This document shows, one piece after another, positions 34,443 to 42,715 of a stretch of 64,000 nucleotides of DNA (position 1 is the first letter of the stretch; each line of letters opens with the position of its first letter). The position numbers and the translations under genes were made by a program. The stretch lies in NCBI RefSeq assembly GCF_017876625.1, contig NZ_JAGIOH010000001.1:2480001-2544000 (forward strand), given 5' to 3'. This stretch comes from Streptomyces syringium (lineage in GTDB: Bacteria; Actinomycetota; Actinomycetes; Streptomycetales; Streptomycetaceae). Below the pieces are notes generated by a model that had not been told where the DNA came from, did no database searches, and saw nothing but the letters and a program-made list of their open reading frames with translations.

Positions 34443-35228
34443 TCACCAGCCCCACTGGTCAAACGCCAGCTTGCACACCAGTGACACCACCACCACGACC
34501 AGCACCCCGCGCACGAACCCGCTCCCCCGCTTCAGTGCCATCCGCGCGCCTGTAGCGCCGCCCACGAGGTTGAAGACGGCCATGGGGGCCGCTACCTGCC
34601 ACAGCACGGCGCCCTGGAGGGAGAAGGTCACCAACGCGCCCACGTTCGTACAGACGTTGATGACCTTGGACGTGCCGGAGGCCGTCACCAGGTCCATGTG
34701 GAGTATCGCCGCGAGGGCGATGACGAGGAACGTGCCCGTGCCGGGGCCGATGAGGCCGTCGTAGAAGCCGATACCCAGGCCCGCCACGGCGATCGCGGTC
34801 AGCACGCGGCGGCGCGTGACCGGGCCGGAGGGAAGTGCCGTCGCGCCGAAGGTGGGGCGGAGGAGAACGAAGGCGAGGACGGCGAGCAGGACGACCATGA
34901 TCAGGGGGCGCAGTACGGCGCTGTTGATGCCGGAGGCGAAGAAGGCGCCGGCCAGGGAGCCGACGAGGGCGGCGGCGCCGATGCGCAGGCCCGCGCGCAG
35001 TGTCATGGGGTCGCGGCGGGTGTAGGCGACGGCGGCCGCGGTCGTGCCGCAGATGGCGACGGCCTTGTTCGTGCCGAGGATGTGCGCGGGCGGCAGATGC
35101 GGCAGGCCGACCAGCAGCGCCGGGAGTTGGAGGAGGCCGCCCCCGCCGACGACGGCGTCGATCCACCCGGCCGCGGCGGCGGCCAGGCAGAGCAGGAGCA
35201 GCGTGGTCAGCGATATGTCGGGGCTCAC
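34443..35228 (-). CDS. TSUP-family (TauE/SafE) membrane transporter
   Basis: A 261-residue membrane protein with about eight hydrophobic segments and the two TauE/SafE repeats: AAGWIDAVVGGGGLLQLPALL in the first half and GLGIGFYDGLIGPGTGTFLVIALAAILHMDLVTASGTSKVIN in the second. Members export or import sulfonates, sulfite or related anions. The start is placed at GTG 35228, just before the first membrane segment; ATG 35288 is an alternative. No operon partner; the divergent SDR gene begins 218 bases away. Confidence 0.88.
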   Translation of the reverse strand: MSPDISLTTLLLLCLAAAAAGWIDAVVGGGGLLQLPALLVGLPHLPPAHILGTNKAVAICGTTAAAVAYTRRDPMTLRAGLRIGAAALVGSLAGAFFASGINSAVLRPLIMVVLLAVLAFVLLRPTFGATALPSGPVTRRRVLTAIAVAGLGIGFYDGLIGPGTGTFLVIALAAILHMDLVTASGTSKVINVCTNVGALVTFSLQGAVLWQVAAPMAVFNLVGGATGARMALKRGSGFVRGVLVVVVVSLVCKLAFDQWGW

Positions 35229-35446
35229 CGGCGCGATCGTACGGGCAGCGCGGGGTCGCACCCGCACAAGTCGGTGGGCGTCGGCCATGAGCCATCGGCA
35301 CCCGTTCGGCTCAACGGGGCGCGGACGGCGCACTAATAGGCACCCGGGCTGCCCGCGCGCGCCCCTCCTCGCCTACGCTGGAACGCACGCAAGCTACTGA
35401 CGCGTAGCGGCCCCCGTGGTTCGCCGAGCAGAGGAGCACAGCAGAC

Positions 35447-36364
35447 GTGACTGGCTGGACCGCGCACGACATCCCCGACCAGAGCGGCCGTACCGCCGTG
35501 GTGACCGGTGCCAACAGCGGCATCGGCTACATCACCGCCCGGGAGCTGGCCCGGCGCGGCGCGCGGGTGGTGCTGGCCTGCCGCGACGCGACACGCGGCA
35601 AGGCTGCGGAGGAACGGGTACGGGCGGAGGCGCCCGGTGCGGACGTGGTGTTCGCGCCGCTGGACCTCTCGGACCTCGCGTCCGTACGGGCCTTCGCGGC
35701 GGATCTCACGGACGACCGGGTGGACCTGTTGATCAACAACGCGGGCGTGATGGCACTGCCGCAGCGCCGCACGGTCGACGGCTTCGAGATGCAGTTCGGT
35801 ACGAACCATCTCGGCCACTTCGCGCTGACCGGGCTGCTGCTCCCCCGGCTGCGGGAGGCCGGGCACGGGGCGCGGGTGGTCACCGTCTCCAGCGGGCTGC
35901 ACTTCCTCAGCACGGTCGACCCGCGTGATCTCAACATGGACCACCGCTACCACCGCTGGATCCAGTACGGGCGTTCCAAGAGCGCCAACCTCCTCTTCAC
36001 TCATGAGCTGGCGCGCCGGCTGACCGCCGAGGGCTCGCGGGTCGTGGCCGTCGCCGCGCACCCCGGGTACGCGGCGACCAACCTCCAGACCACGGGGGCG
36101 CGGATGGAGGAGCGCGCCTGGATGGAGCGCGGCGCCGAGCTCCTCAACCGGTTCCTCGCGCAGAGCGCCGAGGAGGGCGCACTTCCCTCGCTCTACGCGG
36201 CCACCGCGCCGGACGTCGGCCAGGACGATTTCTTCGGCCCCCGCGTGCAGCTCTGGCGTGGCTCCCCCACGCGCTCCGCCCGCGCGAAGTGGACGCTGAG
36301 CGACAAGGCGAGTGCGGGTTTGTGGGCGGCCTCGGAGCGTCTCACGGGTGTGACGTACGGATAG
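35447..36364 (+). CDS. Short-chain dehydrogenase (retinol dehydrogenase-like)
   Basis: A 305-residue classical-type SDR. Cofactor motif TGANSGIG at about residues 20-27, with ACRDATRGKAAEE after strand 2 suggesting NADP(H); NNAGVM, active-site Ser in VTVSSGLHF, and YGRSKSANLLF with the catalytic Tyr and Lys. The C-terminal extension FGPRVQLWRGSPTRSARAKW is that of the RDH11-14-like group common in actinobacteria; substrate unknown. GTG at 35447 after GAGGAG. Confidence 0.93.
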   Translation: MTGWTAHDIPDQSGRTAVVTGANSGIGYITARELARRGARVVLACRDATRGKAAEERVRAEAPGADVVFAPLDLSDLASVRAFAADLTDDRVDLLINNAGVMALPQRRTVDGFEMQFGTNHLGHFALTGLLLPRLREAGHGARVVTVSSGLHFLSTVDPRDLNMDHRYHRWIQYGRSKSANLLFTHELARRLTAEGSRVVAVAAHPGYAATNLQTTGARMEERAWMERGAELLNRFLAQSAEEGALPSLYAATAPDVGQDDFFGPRVQLWRGSPTRSARAKWTLSDKASAGLWAASERLTGVTYG

Positions 36365-36366
36365 CC

Positions 36367-36442
36367 TGTCCGGCGGATTGGTGTGCACCTCCGCTGCGCG
36401 GCGGTGTCCTCAAGCGCCGTCCTCAATCGCCGGACGGGCTGA
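36367..36442. repeat. Half element of the intergenic repeat, overlapping a gene end
   Basis: Begins TGTCCGGCGGAT like the 33046 element and runs through CCGCTGCGCGGCGGTGTCCTCAA to CAATCGCCGGACGGGCTG. It lies between convergent genes and its right end encodes the last residues (S-P-S-G-D) and stop codon of the membrane protein at 36423-37031. Confidence 0.8.
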
Positions 36443-37031
36443 ATTCGGCTGAGCTCAACAGCCTCCGCGCCCCCTCCCCGTCGATCCGCTCCGCCAGAGC
36501 GGTCAGCACCCCCGCTCCCTCCACCAGCACGCCGCGCTCGCGGGCGCGGCGGGCTCCGGTGTCCAGGTGGTGCCAGAGCAGGGGGTTGTCGGCGAGGACC
36601 TGGGGGGCGAGTTCGACGCGGCCGCCCTTGATGTCCCGCAGGACCAGGCGCGGTGTCATGCCGTCCTCCCGCCGGACCCGGGTGAGCAGGTCCGTCCGTA
36701 CGCGCCGCTCGCGCAGCAGGCCGCTCGAGGCCAGCCAGCCGTCGCCGGCGGTGATCCGGGCCGGGCGCAGGACGAGGACGAGCGTGGCGCCGAGCGCCGC
36801 CCAGAAGCAGCCGCGCGGCCCGTCGAGCCCGCCCCGCCCGAGGTCGATGGCGGTGAGGACGCCGGCGAGCGCCAGGCCGCACAGCCAGGCCGACCGGGCC
36901 TCGCGCCGCCAGCCACGGTCCCAGGCGAGCACCCCGCCCGCCGAGGGACGCGCCTCCCGCCCGTAAACGGCCCCGCGGCCATGCGCCAGCGACCCGTGCA
37001 CCCGCGACCGTAATGCCTGTCGGCGTCCCAT
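36423..37031 (-). CDS. Integral membrane protein of unknown function
   Basis: A 202-residue protein: basic N-terminus (MGRRQALRSRVHG), two adjacent hydrophobic segments (about 45-90: WLCGLALAGVLTAID and GCFWAALGATLVLVL) separated by a Gly/Arg loop, then a soluble domain with RRVRTDLLTRVRREDGMTPRLVLRDIKGGRVELAPQVLADNPLLWHHLDTG, which resembles a PH-like (bPH2-type) domain. Function unknown. The final residues FSPSGD and the TGA lie in the intergenic repeat described above. ATG at 37031; divergent from the KimA-like transporter. Confidence 0.78.
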   Translation of the reverse strand: MGRRQALRSRVHGSLAHGRGAVYGREARPSAGGVLAWDRGWRREARSAWLCGLALAGVLTAIDLGRGGLDGPRGCFWAALGATLVLVLRPARITAGDGWLASSGLLRERRVRTDLLTRVRREDGMTPRLVLRDIKGGRVELAPQVLADNPLLWHHLDTGARRARERGVLVEGAGVLTALAERIDGEGARRLLSSAEFSPSGD

Positions 37032-37308
37032 GGTCCTGACGCTAGAACCGGCGCGTCCGCCCCATGTGCGGTGTTGACGCGGCACTGACGCCGGGCCCGG
37101 CAACCCTGACGCCGCGCTGACGGCCGCCCCTCCCCCGGCGTCAAGGACGCGTGAAGAAACCGCCAAAACGCGCCAAGGCACCGCCAAGGCCCGGCTCCTC
37201 CGTGGCATCACAGGCGCAACCTGAGCCTCCGGGACGCCAAGCGGCGACTCGCGCCAAGCGGCTGCTCGCCGGTCCCGGCGACCCATCGTCACGGAGGTAC
37301 GACCACTC

Positions 37309-39279
37309 ATGTCCATGCTGGCCAACAAGCACGACCGGCCCGCCGGGACCGGCGAGCAGCCGCCTGATACCGGGGCCGCCGGGCCCGCGGCGGACGACCG
37401 GCACCGGTTGACCGCGACGCAGGGCCTGGCGGCTCTGTCGCTGGATGCGATGGCGTCCGTCGCGTACGGGCCCGAGGCGATCGTCCTCGTACTCGCCGCC
37501 GCGGGCGCGCACGGGCTCGGCTTCACGCTGCCGGTGACGCTCGCGATCGCGGCGCTGCTGGCCGTGCTCGTCGCCTCCTACCGGCAGGTCATCGCGGCCT
37601 TCCCGGACGGCGGCGGCAGCTATGCCGTCGCCAAGCGCCATCTGGGGCGGCGCACCAGTCTGTTCACCGCCGCTTCCCTGGTGCTGGACTACGTGCTGAA
37701 CGTCGCGGTGTCCGTCACCGCGGGCGTCGCGGCGCTCACCTCCGCCGTCCCCTCTCTCTACGACGACCGGCTGTGGATCTGCCTGGGCGTCCTCGCGCTG
37801 GTCACGGCCGTGAATCTGCGCGGCATCGTGGACTCGGCCAAGGCCTTCATCATTCCGACCGCCGTCTTCGTCGGCTCGATCATGACTGTGATCGTCGTGG
37901 GGCTGTTCCGGGACGCGCCTGCCAGCACCGAGGCCGCCGCCGGTCATGCGTCCGTGCTGTCCGACAACGCCACGACCGTCGGGGCGCTGCTCCTGCTGAA
38001 GGCGTTCGCCGCCGGTTGCTCCGCGCTGACCGGTGTCGAGGCCGTGGCCAATGCCGTGCCGTCCTTCCGTGCGCCGGCCACCCGGCGGGCGCAGCGCACG
38101 GAGGTCGCGCTGGGGGCGCTGCTGGGCGTCATGCTCATCGGTCTGTCGGTCCTCATCGGCCGCTTCCATCTCCAGCCGGTCGAGGGCGTCACCGTCCTCG
38201 CGCAGCTCGCGGACGCCTCGCTCGGGCACAACTGGGCGTTCTACGTCGTGCAGTTCGCGACCGTGGTGCTGCTGGCGCTGGCGGCGAACACCTCGTTCGG
38301 CGGGCTGCCGGTGCTGATGGGGCTGCTGGCCCGGGACAACTACCTGCCGCACGTGTTCGGTCTCAAGGCCGAGCGGCAGGTCCACCGGCACGGTGTGCTC
38401 GCGCTCGCGGCCGTCTCCGCGCTGCTGCTGGTCTTCTCCGGCGGTGACGTCAACACGCTGGTGCCGCTGTTCGCGATCGGGGTGTTCGTCGGCTTCACGA
38501 TCTGCCAGGTCGGCATGGTCCGGCACTGGCGGCAGGAACGTTCCACCGGCTGGCTGGGCAAGGCGCTCCTCAACGGCTTCGGCGCGGTGCTCACGGGCGT
38601 GTCGGCCGTCGTCGTCACCGCGACGAAGTTCACCGAGGGCGCGTGGCTGATCGTGGTCGCGCTGCCGCTGCTTGTCCTGGTGTTCGAGACCGTCCACGGC
38701 GCGTACGGGCGGATCGGGGCTCGCCTGGAGCTGGGCCGGGTGCCCGAGGCGCCCCGCCGCTGCCACTCCGTGGTCGTCGTGCCCGTCTCCTCGCTGTCAC
38801 GGCTGACCAGCAAGGCACTGACCGCCGCCGTGTCGCTCGGCGACGAGGTCGTGGCGGTGACCGTCACCCAGGCCGACCCGGACGGGCGGGCGGCGGCGGA
38901 GTCGCTGCGCCGCGACTGGGAGCTGTGGCGGCCCGGTGTCGACCTCGTCGAACTGCCCGCCCCGTCACGCTCCTTGGGCCGCCCGATCGTGGACTACGTA
39001 CGTGAGATCGCGGACCGGCACCCGGACAACCGCGTCACCGTCCTCATCCCGGAGGTCGAGCCCGCGCACGTCTGGCAGCGGCTGCTGCAGAACCAGCGCG
39101 GCGCGGTCGTCGCGCACGCGGTGCGCCGGGACACCGACGCGGTGATCTGCCGGCTGCGCTTCCGGATCGGCGCGGCGCAAAGTGGCGCGGCGCAAGCTGG
39201 CGCGGCGCAAGCTGGCGCGGCGCAAAGTGGCGCGGCGCAAGGTGGCGAACCGGCCGGAAAGGCCGACACGCGGCGGTAA
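37309..39279 (+). CDS. KimA-like APC superfamily transporter
   Basis: A 656-residue protein with about 12 transmembrane segments (about residues 35-480) and a cytosolic C-terminal domain (490-625). The segment ALSLDAMASVAYGPEAIVLVL near the start is the signature of the KimA/YdaO potassium importers, and FPDGGGSYAVAKRHLG and TNTSFGGLPVLMGLLARDNYLPHVF-type motifs follow. KimA is a proton:potassium symporter whose soluble domain binds c-di-AMP; assignment here is by similarity, and other actinobacterial relatives are annotated as amino acid permeases. ATG at 37309 after GGAGGT. The protein ends in a five-fold GAAQ(S/A) repeat. I looked for a c-di-AMP riboswitch in the 277-bp leader and could not recognise one. 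Confidence 0.85.
   Translation: MSMLANKHDRPAGTGEQPPDTGAAGPAADDRHRLTATQGLAALSLDAMASVAYGPEAIVLVLAAAGAHGLGFTLPVTLAIAALLAVLVASYRQVIAAFPDGGGSYAVAKRHLGRRTSLFTAASLVLDYVLNVAVSVTAGVAALTSAVPSLYDDRLWICLGVLALVTAVNLRGIVDSAKAFIIPTAVFVGSIMTVIVVGLFRDAPASTEAAAGHASVLSDNATTVGALLLLKAFAAGCSALTGVEAVANAVPSFRAPATRRAQRTEVALGALLGVMLIGLSVLIGRFHLQPVEGVTVLAQLADASLGHNWAFYVVQFATVVLLALAANTSFGGLPVLMGLLARDNYLPHVFGLKAERQVHRHGVLALAAVSALLLVFSGGDVNTLVPLFAIGVFVGFTICQVGMVRHWRQERSTGWLGKALLNGFGAVLTGVSAVVVTATKFTEGAWLIVVALPLLVLVFETVHGAYGRIGARLELGRVPEAPRRCHSVVVVPVSSLSRLTSKALTAAVSLGDEVVAVTVTQADPDGRAAAESLRRDWELWRPGVDLVELPAPSRSLGRPIVDYVREIADRHPDNRVTVLIPEVEPAHVWQRLLQNQRGAVVAHAVRRDTDAVICRLRFRIGAAQSGAAQAGAAQAGAAQSGAAQGGEPAGKADTRR
39169..39243 (+). 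repeat. 15-bp tandem repeat x5 at the 3' end of the KimA-like gene
   Basis: Five 15-bp units GGCGCGGCGCAA(A/G)(G/C)T encoding Gly-Ala-Ala-Gln-(Ser/Ala/Gly). Units 1 and 4 are identical, as are 2 and 3. In frame (multiple of three), so copy-number change would only alter tail length. Confidence 0.95.
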
Positions 39280-39375
39280 CCCCTCTGTTGCGTTCCCCCT
39301 CCATCGTTGATCGTTGAGCCATACGATCCAGGCGCTCAGTGACACGCCGACGTCAACGCAGCGAGGGGACGCGAC

Positions 39376-40635
39376 ATGCCGATCAGCCGCAGACGACTCC
39401 TGACAACCGGTGGCGGGCTCGCCCTGGCGGGCGGGCTCGCCGCCGCCTGCGGCTCCAACACCGGGCGCGAAGACAGCGGTTCCCGGTCCCAACTGTCCCA
39501 GTGGTACCACCAGTACGGCGAGGCGGGCACCGAACCGGCCGTGCGGCGGTACGCGAAGGCCTATAAAAACGCGGACGTCCGGGTGCAGTGGCGGCCCGGA
39601 AACTACGACCAGCAGACCGCGGCCGCCCTGCTGACCGACTCGGGGCCGGACGTCTTCGAGGTCAACGGCCCGACGCTGGACCAGATCCGGGGCGGACAGA
39701 TCGTCGACCTCACCGACCTCGTGCAGGGCGTCAAGGACGACTTCCATCCGGCGGCCCTCGCTCCCAAGACCCACGACGGCCGGATCTGGGCCGTCCCTCA
39801 GGTCATCGACACCCAGGTGCTCTACTACCGCAGAAGCCTGCTGGACAAGGCCGGGGTGAAGCCGCCCCGGACGCTGGACGAGCTGGTCGACGCCGCGAAA
39901 AAGCTCACCGACGCCCGGACCAAGGGGCTCTTCCTCGGCAACGACGGCGGCGCGGGCGTCCTCGGCGGCACCCCGCTGCACGCGGCGGGCCTGAGCCTGG
40001 TCACCGCCGACGGCAAGGTCGGCTTCGACGACCCGGCCGCCGCCCGTACGCTCGGCAAGATCCGTCGGCTCTACGCCGACAAGTCGCTGCTGCTGGGCGC
40101 CCCCGCCGACTGGTCCGACCCCTCCGCCCTCGTCCAGGGGCTGACGGCCATGCAGTGGTCGGGGCTGTGGGCGCTGCCGCAGATCAAGAAGGCACTCGGG
40201 GACGACTTCGGGGTGCTGCCCTTCCCCTCCGACGGCCCGAGCGGGCGGCCCGCCGTGCCCGTCGGCGCGTACGGCAGCGCGGTCAGCGCCCGCAGCCGGC
40301 GCAAGGCGGCGGCCAAGGCGTACGTGAAGTGGCTGTGGGTGGAGCGCACGGACTTCCAGCAGGACTTCGCGCTCTCCTACGGCTTCCACATCCCGGCCCG
40401 TGTCTCCCTGGCGAAGAAGGCCGACAGGCTGCGATCGGGGGCGGCGGCCGACATCGTGCGCTTCACCGTCGACCACGGCTACGCGCAGCCCCTTCTGTGG
40501 ACGGTCGCGAGCCAAACCGCCTATCAGGACGCTCTCAGCCGCATCATCAAGGACGGCGCCGACCCCGACCGCGAGCTGAAGGCGGCCGTCCGCACGACCG
40601 GGGCCGAGCTGCGACGCGTGAAGAAGACGTCCTGA
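39376..40635 (+). CDS. Sugar ABC transporter substrate-binding lipoprotein
   Basis: A 419-residue family-1 extracellular solute-binding protein. N-terminus has a twin-arginine motif (SRRRLLTTG) and a lipobox LAAAC, so it is Tat-exported and lipid-anchored (mature Cys about residue 25). Features of the fold: LSQWYHQYGEAGTEPAVRRY, GPDVFEVNGPTLDQIRGGQIVDLTDLV, IWAVPQVIDTQVLYYRRSLLDKAG, and MQWSGLWALPQIKKAL. ATG at 39376. First gene of a three-gene operon; no ATPase gene is attached, which in Streptomyces is normal because the shared ATPase MsiK serves many sugar importers. The specific sugar cannot be told. Confidence 0.93.
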   Translation: MPISRRRLLTTGGGLALAGGLAAACGSNTGREDSGSRSQLSQWYHQYGEAGTEPAVRRYAKAYKNADVRVQWRPGNYDQQTAAALLTDSGPDVFEVNGPTLDQIRGGQIVDLTDLVQGVKDDFHPAALAPKTHDGRIWAVPQVIDTQVLYYRRSLLDKAGVKPPRTLDELVDAAKKLTDARTKGLFLGNDGGAGVLGGTPLHAAGLSLVTADGKVGFDDPAAARTLGKIRRLYADKSLLLGAPADWSDPSALVQGLTAMQWSGLWALPQIKKALGDDFGVLPFPSDGPSGRPAVPVGAYGSAVSARSRRKAAAKAYVKWLWVERTDFQQDFALSYGFHIPARVSLAKKADRLRSGAAADIVRFTVDHGYAQPLLWTVASQTAYQDALSRIIKDGADPDRELKAAVRTTGAELRRVKKTS

Positions 40636-41622
40636 ATGGCGACGCGGAGCAAGGCCGAAACGGCGCCTCGCGGCATGGCACCCGGTGCCGCGACACCCGC
40701 GTCACCCCGCCCGGCGCGGCAGCGGAACCGTACCCTCTGGTTCTGGATTTTCGTCGGCCCGTTCGCGGCCGGGCTCATTCTCTTCACGTACGTACCGCTG
40801 GCCTGGAGCGTCTACCTCAGCTTCTTCGACGCCCACAACACCGTCTCCCCGACGGACTTCGTCGGCCTGGACAACTACACGGCGATGCTGGGCGACCCGT
40901 CCTTCCGCGCCGCCCTGCTGACCTTCGCGGTCTTCACCGCCTTCATCGTCCCGGCCACGTACGCGCTGTCGCTCGGCCTCGCGCTGGCGGTCAACCGGCT
41001 GCGGTTCGCCCAGGCGTTCTTCCGGTCGGTCTTCTTCCTGCCGACCGCCTGCTCGTATGTCGTCGCGGCCCTGGTCTGGAAGCTGTCGATCTTCAACGGG
41101 GTGCGGTTCGGACTGGCCAACACCGTCCTCGGCTGGTTCGGCGCCGACCAGATCGCCTGGCTGTCGACGACCGACCCGCCCTGGTACTGGCTGGTCATCG
41201 TCACCGTCCGGCTCTGGCTCCAGGCGGGCTTCTACATGGTGCTCTTCCTCGCCGGGCTCCAGCGGGTCCCGCCCCAGCTGTACGAGGCCGCCGCCGTGGA
41301 CGGGGCGCGGCCGGGGTGGCAGACCTTCCGGTACATCACCTTCCCCGCGCTGCGCGCGACCTCCGTCGCGGTGGTGCTGCTGCTGGTCATCGGCGCGTTC
41401 CAGGCGTTCGACGAGTTCTACAACCTGCTCTCCGACGCGCGCGGCTACCCGCCCTACGCCCGGCCGCCGCTGGTCTACCTCTACTACACGGCCCTCGGCC
41501 AGGGGCAGAACCTCGGCCTCGGCAGCGCGGGGGCGGTCATCCTCGCGCTGATCATCGCGGTGGTGACGGTGGCGCAGGCGCGCTGGTTCGGGCTCGGCGG
41601 CAAAGACGAGAAGGCGGTGTAG
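40636..41622 (+). CDS. Sugar ABC transporter permease (MalF type)
   Basis: A 328-residue binding-protein-dependent permease with six transmembrane segments. The EAA loop that docks on the ATPase reads YEAAAVDGARPGWQTFRYITFPAL (about residues 215-240). N-terminal segment FVGPFAAGLILFTYVPLAWSVYLSFFD is typical of MalF/UgpA-type subunits. Its ATG is the base after the TGA of the binding protein, so translation is coupled, and the second permease begins directly after its stop. Confidence 0.95.
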   Translation: MATRSKAETAPRGMAPGAATPASPRPARQRNRTLWFWIFVGPFAAGLILFTYVPLAWSVYLSFFDAHNTVSPTDFVGLDNYTAMLGDPSFRAALLTFAVFTAFIVPATYALSLGLALAVNRLRFAQAFFRSVFFLPTACSYVVAALVWKLSIFNGVRFGLANTVLGWFGADQIAWLSTTDPPWYWLVIVTVRLWLQAGFYMVLFLAGLQRVPPQLYEAAAVDGARPGWQTFRYITFPALRATSVAVVLLLVIGAFQAFDEFYNLLSDARGYPPYARPPLVYLYYTALGQGQNLGLGSAGAVILALIIAVVTVAQARWFGLGGKDEKAV

Positions 41623-42459
41623 ATGAACGACGCACTGGTACGGGCCGGCCGGGCGCTGCGGCTGGTGCTGCTGATCGCGCTGGCCGCGCTGTTCCTGATC
41701 CCCTTCTATCTGCTCGTGCGCAACGGCCTGGCGTCGGAGGAGGAGATCACCGCGCCCGGGTGGACGTTCTTCCCCGGGGAACTGCGCTGGTCGAACCTGC
41801 GCGAGCTCTTCGCCGACCCGAACGTGCCGATGGCGCACGCGCTGCTGAACTCCACGCTCATCGCGGTGGCGACGACCGTGGGCACCCTGCTGCTCGCCTC
41901 CCTGGCCGGCTACGGCCTGGCCCGCATCCCCTACCGCCACGCGAACGCCGTCTTCTACGCGATCCTCGGCACCCTGATGGTCCCGGCGGCGGTCACGTTC
42001 GTGCCGACCTTCGTGCTCGTCTCCTCGCTCGGCTGGGTCTCCACGCTGCGCGGTCTGATCATCCCCACGCTGTTCAGCGCGTTCGCGTGCTTCGTCTTCC
42101 GGCAGTACTTCCTGGGCTTCCCCCGGGAGCTGGAGGACGCGGCGCAGGTGGACGGGCTCGGGTACTGGCGCACGTACTGGCGCGTCGTCGTCCCCAACTC
42201 CCGCCCGGTCTTCGCCGCCGTCGGCACGATCGTCTTCATCGGCGCCTGGAACGCGTTCCTGTGGCCGCTGGTCATCGGCCAGGACCGCGACGCGTGGACC
42301 GTCCAGGTCGCCCTGTCCACGTTCACGACCGCGCAGGTCGTGAACATCCACGAGCTGTTCATCGCGGCCGCCGTCTCGATCGTCCCGCTGCTGCTCGTGT
42401 TCCTGGTGCTCCAGCGGTACATCGTGGCGGGGGTGGAGCGGTCGGGGATCGACGACTGA
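41623..42459 (+). CDS. Sugar ABC transporter permease (MalG type)
   Basis: A 278-residue six-segment permease, the MalG/UgpE-type partner. EAA loop: ELEDAAQVDGLGYWRTYWRVVVPNSRP (about residues 168-195). First segment LVLLIALAALFLIPFYLLVRNGLAS. The last twelve codons (YIVAGVERSGIDD) are copied several times downstream as part of the 113-bp tandem repeat, so the sequence just after the stop is not a normal terminator region, though each unit contains a CCGGGGG/CCCCCGG hairpin. Confidence 0.95.
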   Translation: MNDALVRAGRALRLVLLIALAALFLIPFYLLVRNGLASEEEITAPGWTFFPGELRWSNLRELFADPNVPMAHALLNSTLIAVATTVGTLLLASLAGYGLARIPYRHANAVFYAILGTLMVPAAVTFVPTFVLVSSLGWVSTLRGLIIPTLFSAFACFVFRQYFLGFPRELEDAAQVDGLGYWRTYWRVVVPNSRPVFAAVGTIVFIGAWNAFLWPLVIGQDRDAWTVQVALSTFTTAQVVNIHELFIAAAVSIVPLLLVFLVLQRYIVAGVERSGIDD

Positions 42460-42697
42460 AGCGGCGGCCGGTGCGACGGCCCCCGCCACGGCCCGGCTGG
42501 GGGTCCGGGGGTCGTCCCCCGGAAGAGTGCAGCATCGTGGCGGGGGCGGAGCGGTCGGGGATCGACGACTGAAGCGGCGGCCGGTGCGACGGCCCCCGCC
42601 ACGGCCCGGCTGGGGGTCCGGGGGTCGTCCCCCGGAAGAGTGCAGCATCGTGGCGGGGGCGGAGCGGTCGGGGATCGACGACTGAAGCGGCGGCCGG
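42421..42697 (+). repeat. 113-bp tandem repeat copying the permease gene end
   Basis: Unit 1 is 42421-42533 and starts inside the permease gene at the codons for IVAGVERSGIDD; unit 2 is 42534-42646; a 51-bp partial unit 3 is 42647-42697. Units 1 and 2 are almost identical (one T/C difference in the start of the unit). A diverged fourth copy of the first 38 bases begins at 42738, inside the 3' end of the convergent regulator gene. Each full unit carries a hairpin CCGGGGG-TCGT-CCCCCGG. Confidence 0.95.
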
Positions 42698-42715
42698 ATT
42701 GAAAGGGGCTGCGGG

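Noticed and set aside
37032..37308. A c-di-AMP (ydaO) riboswitch upstream of the KimA-like gene
   Set aside because: I searched for the conserved GGGGA/GGGUGA-type core and could not find it; only repeated CGCCAAG motifs are present.
39588..42572. A 994-codon ORF running through the sugar ABC operon
   Set aside because: Same strand but wrong frame relative to three genes with clear motifs.
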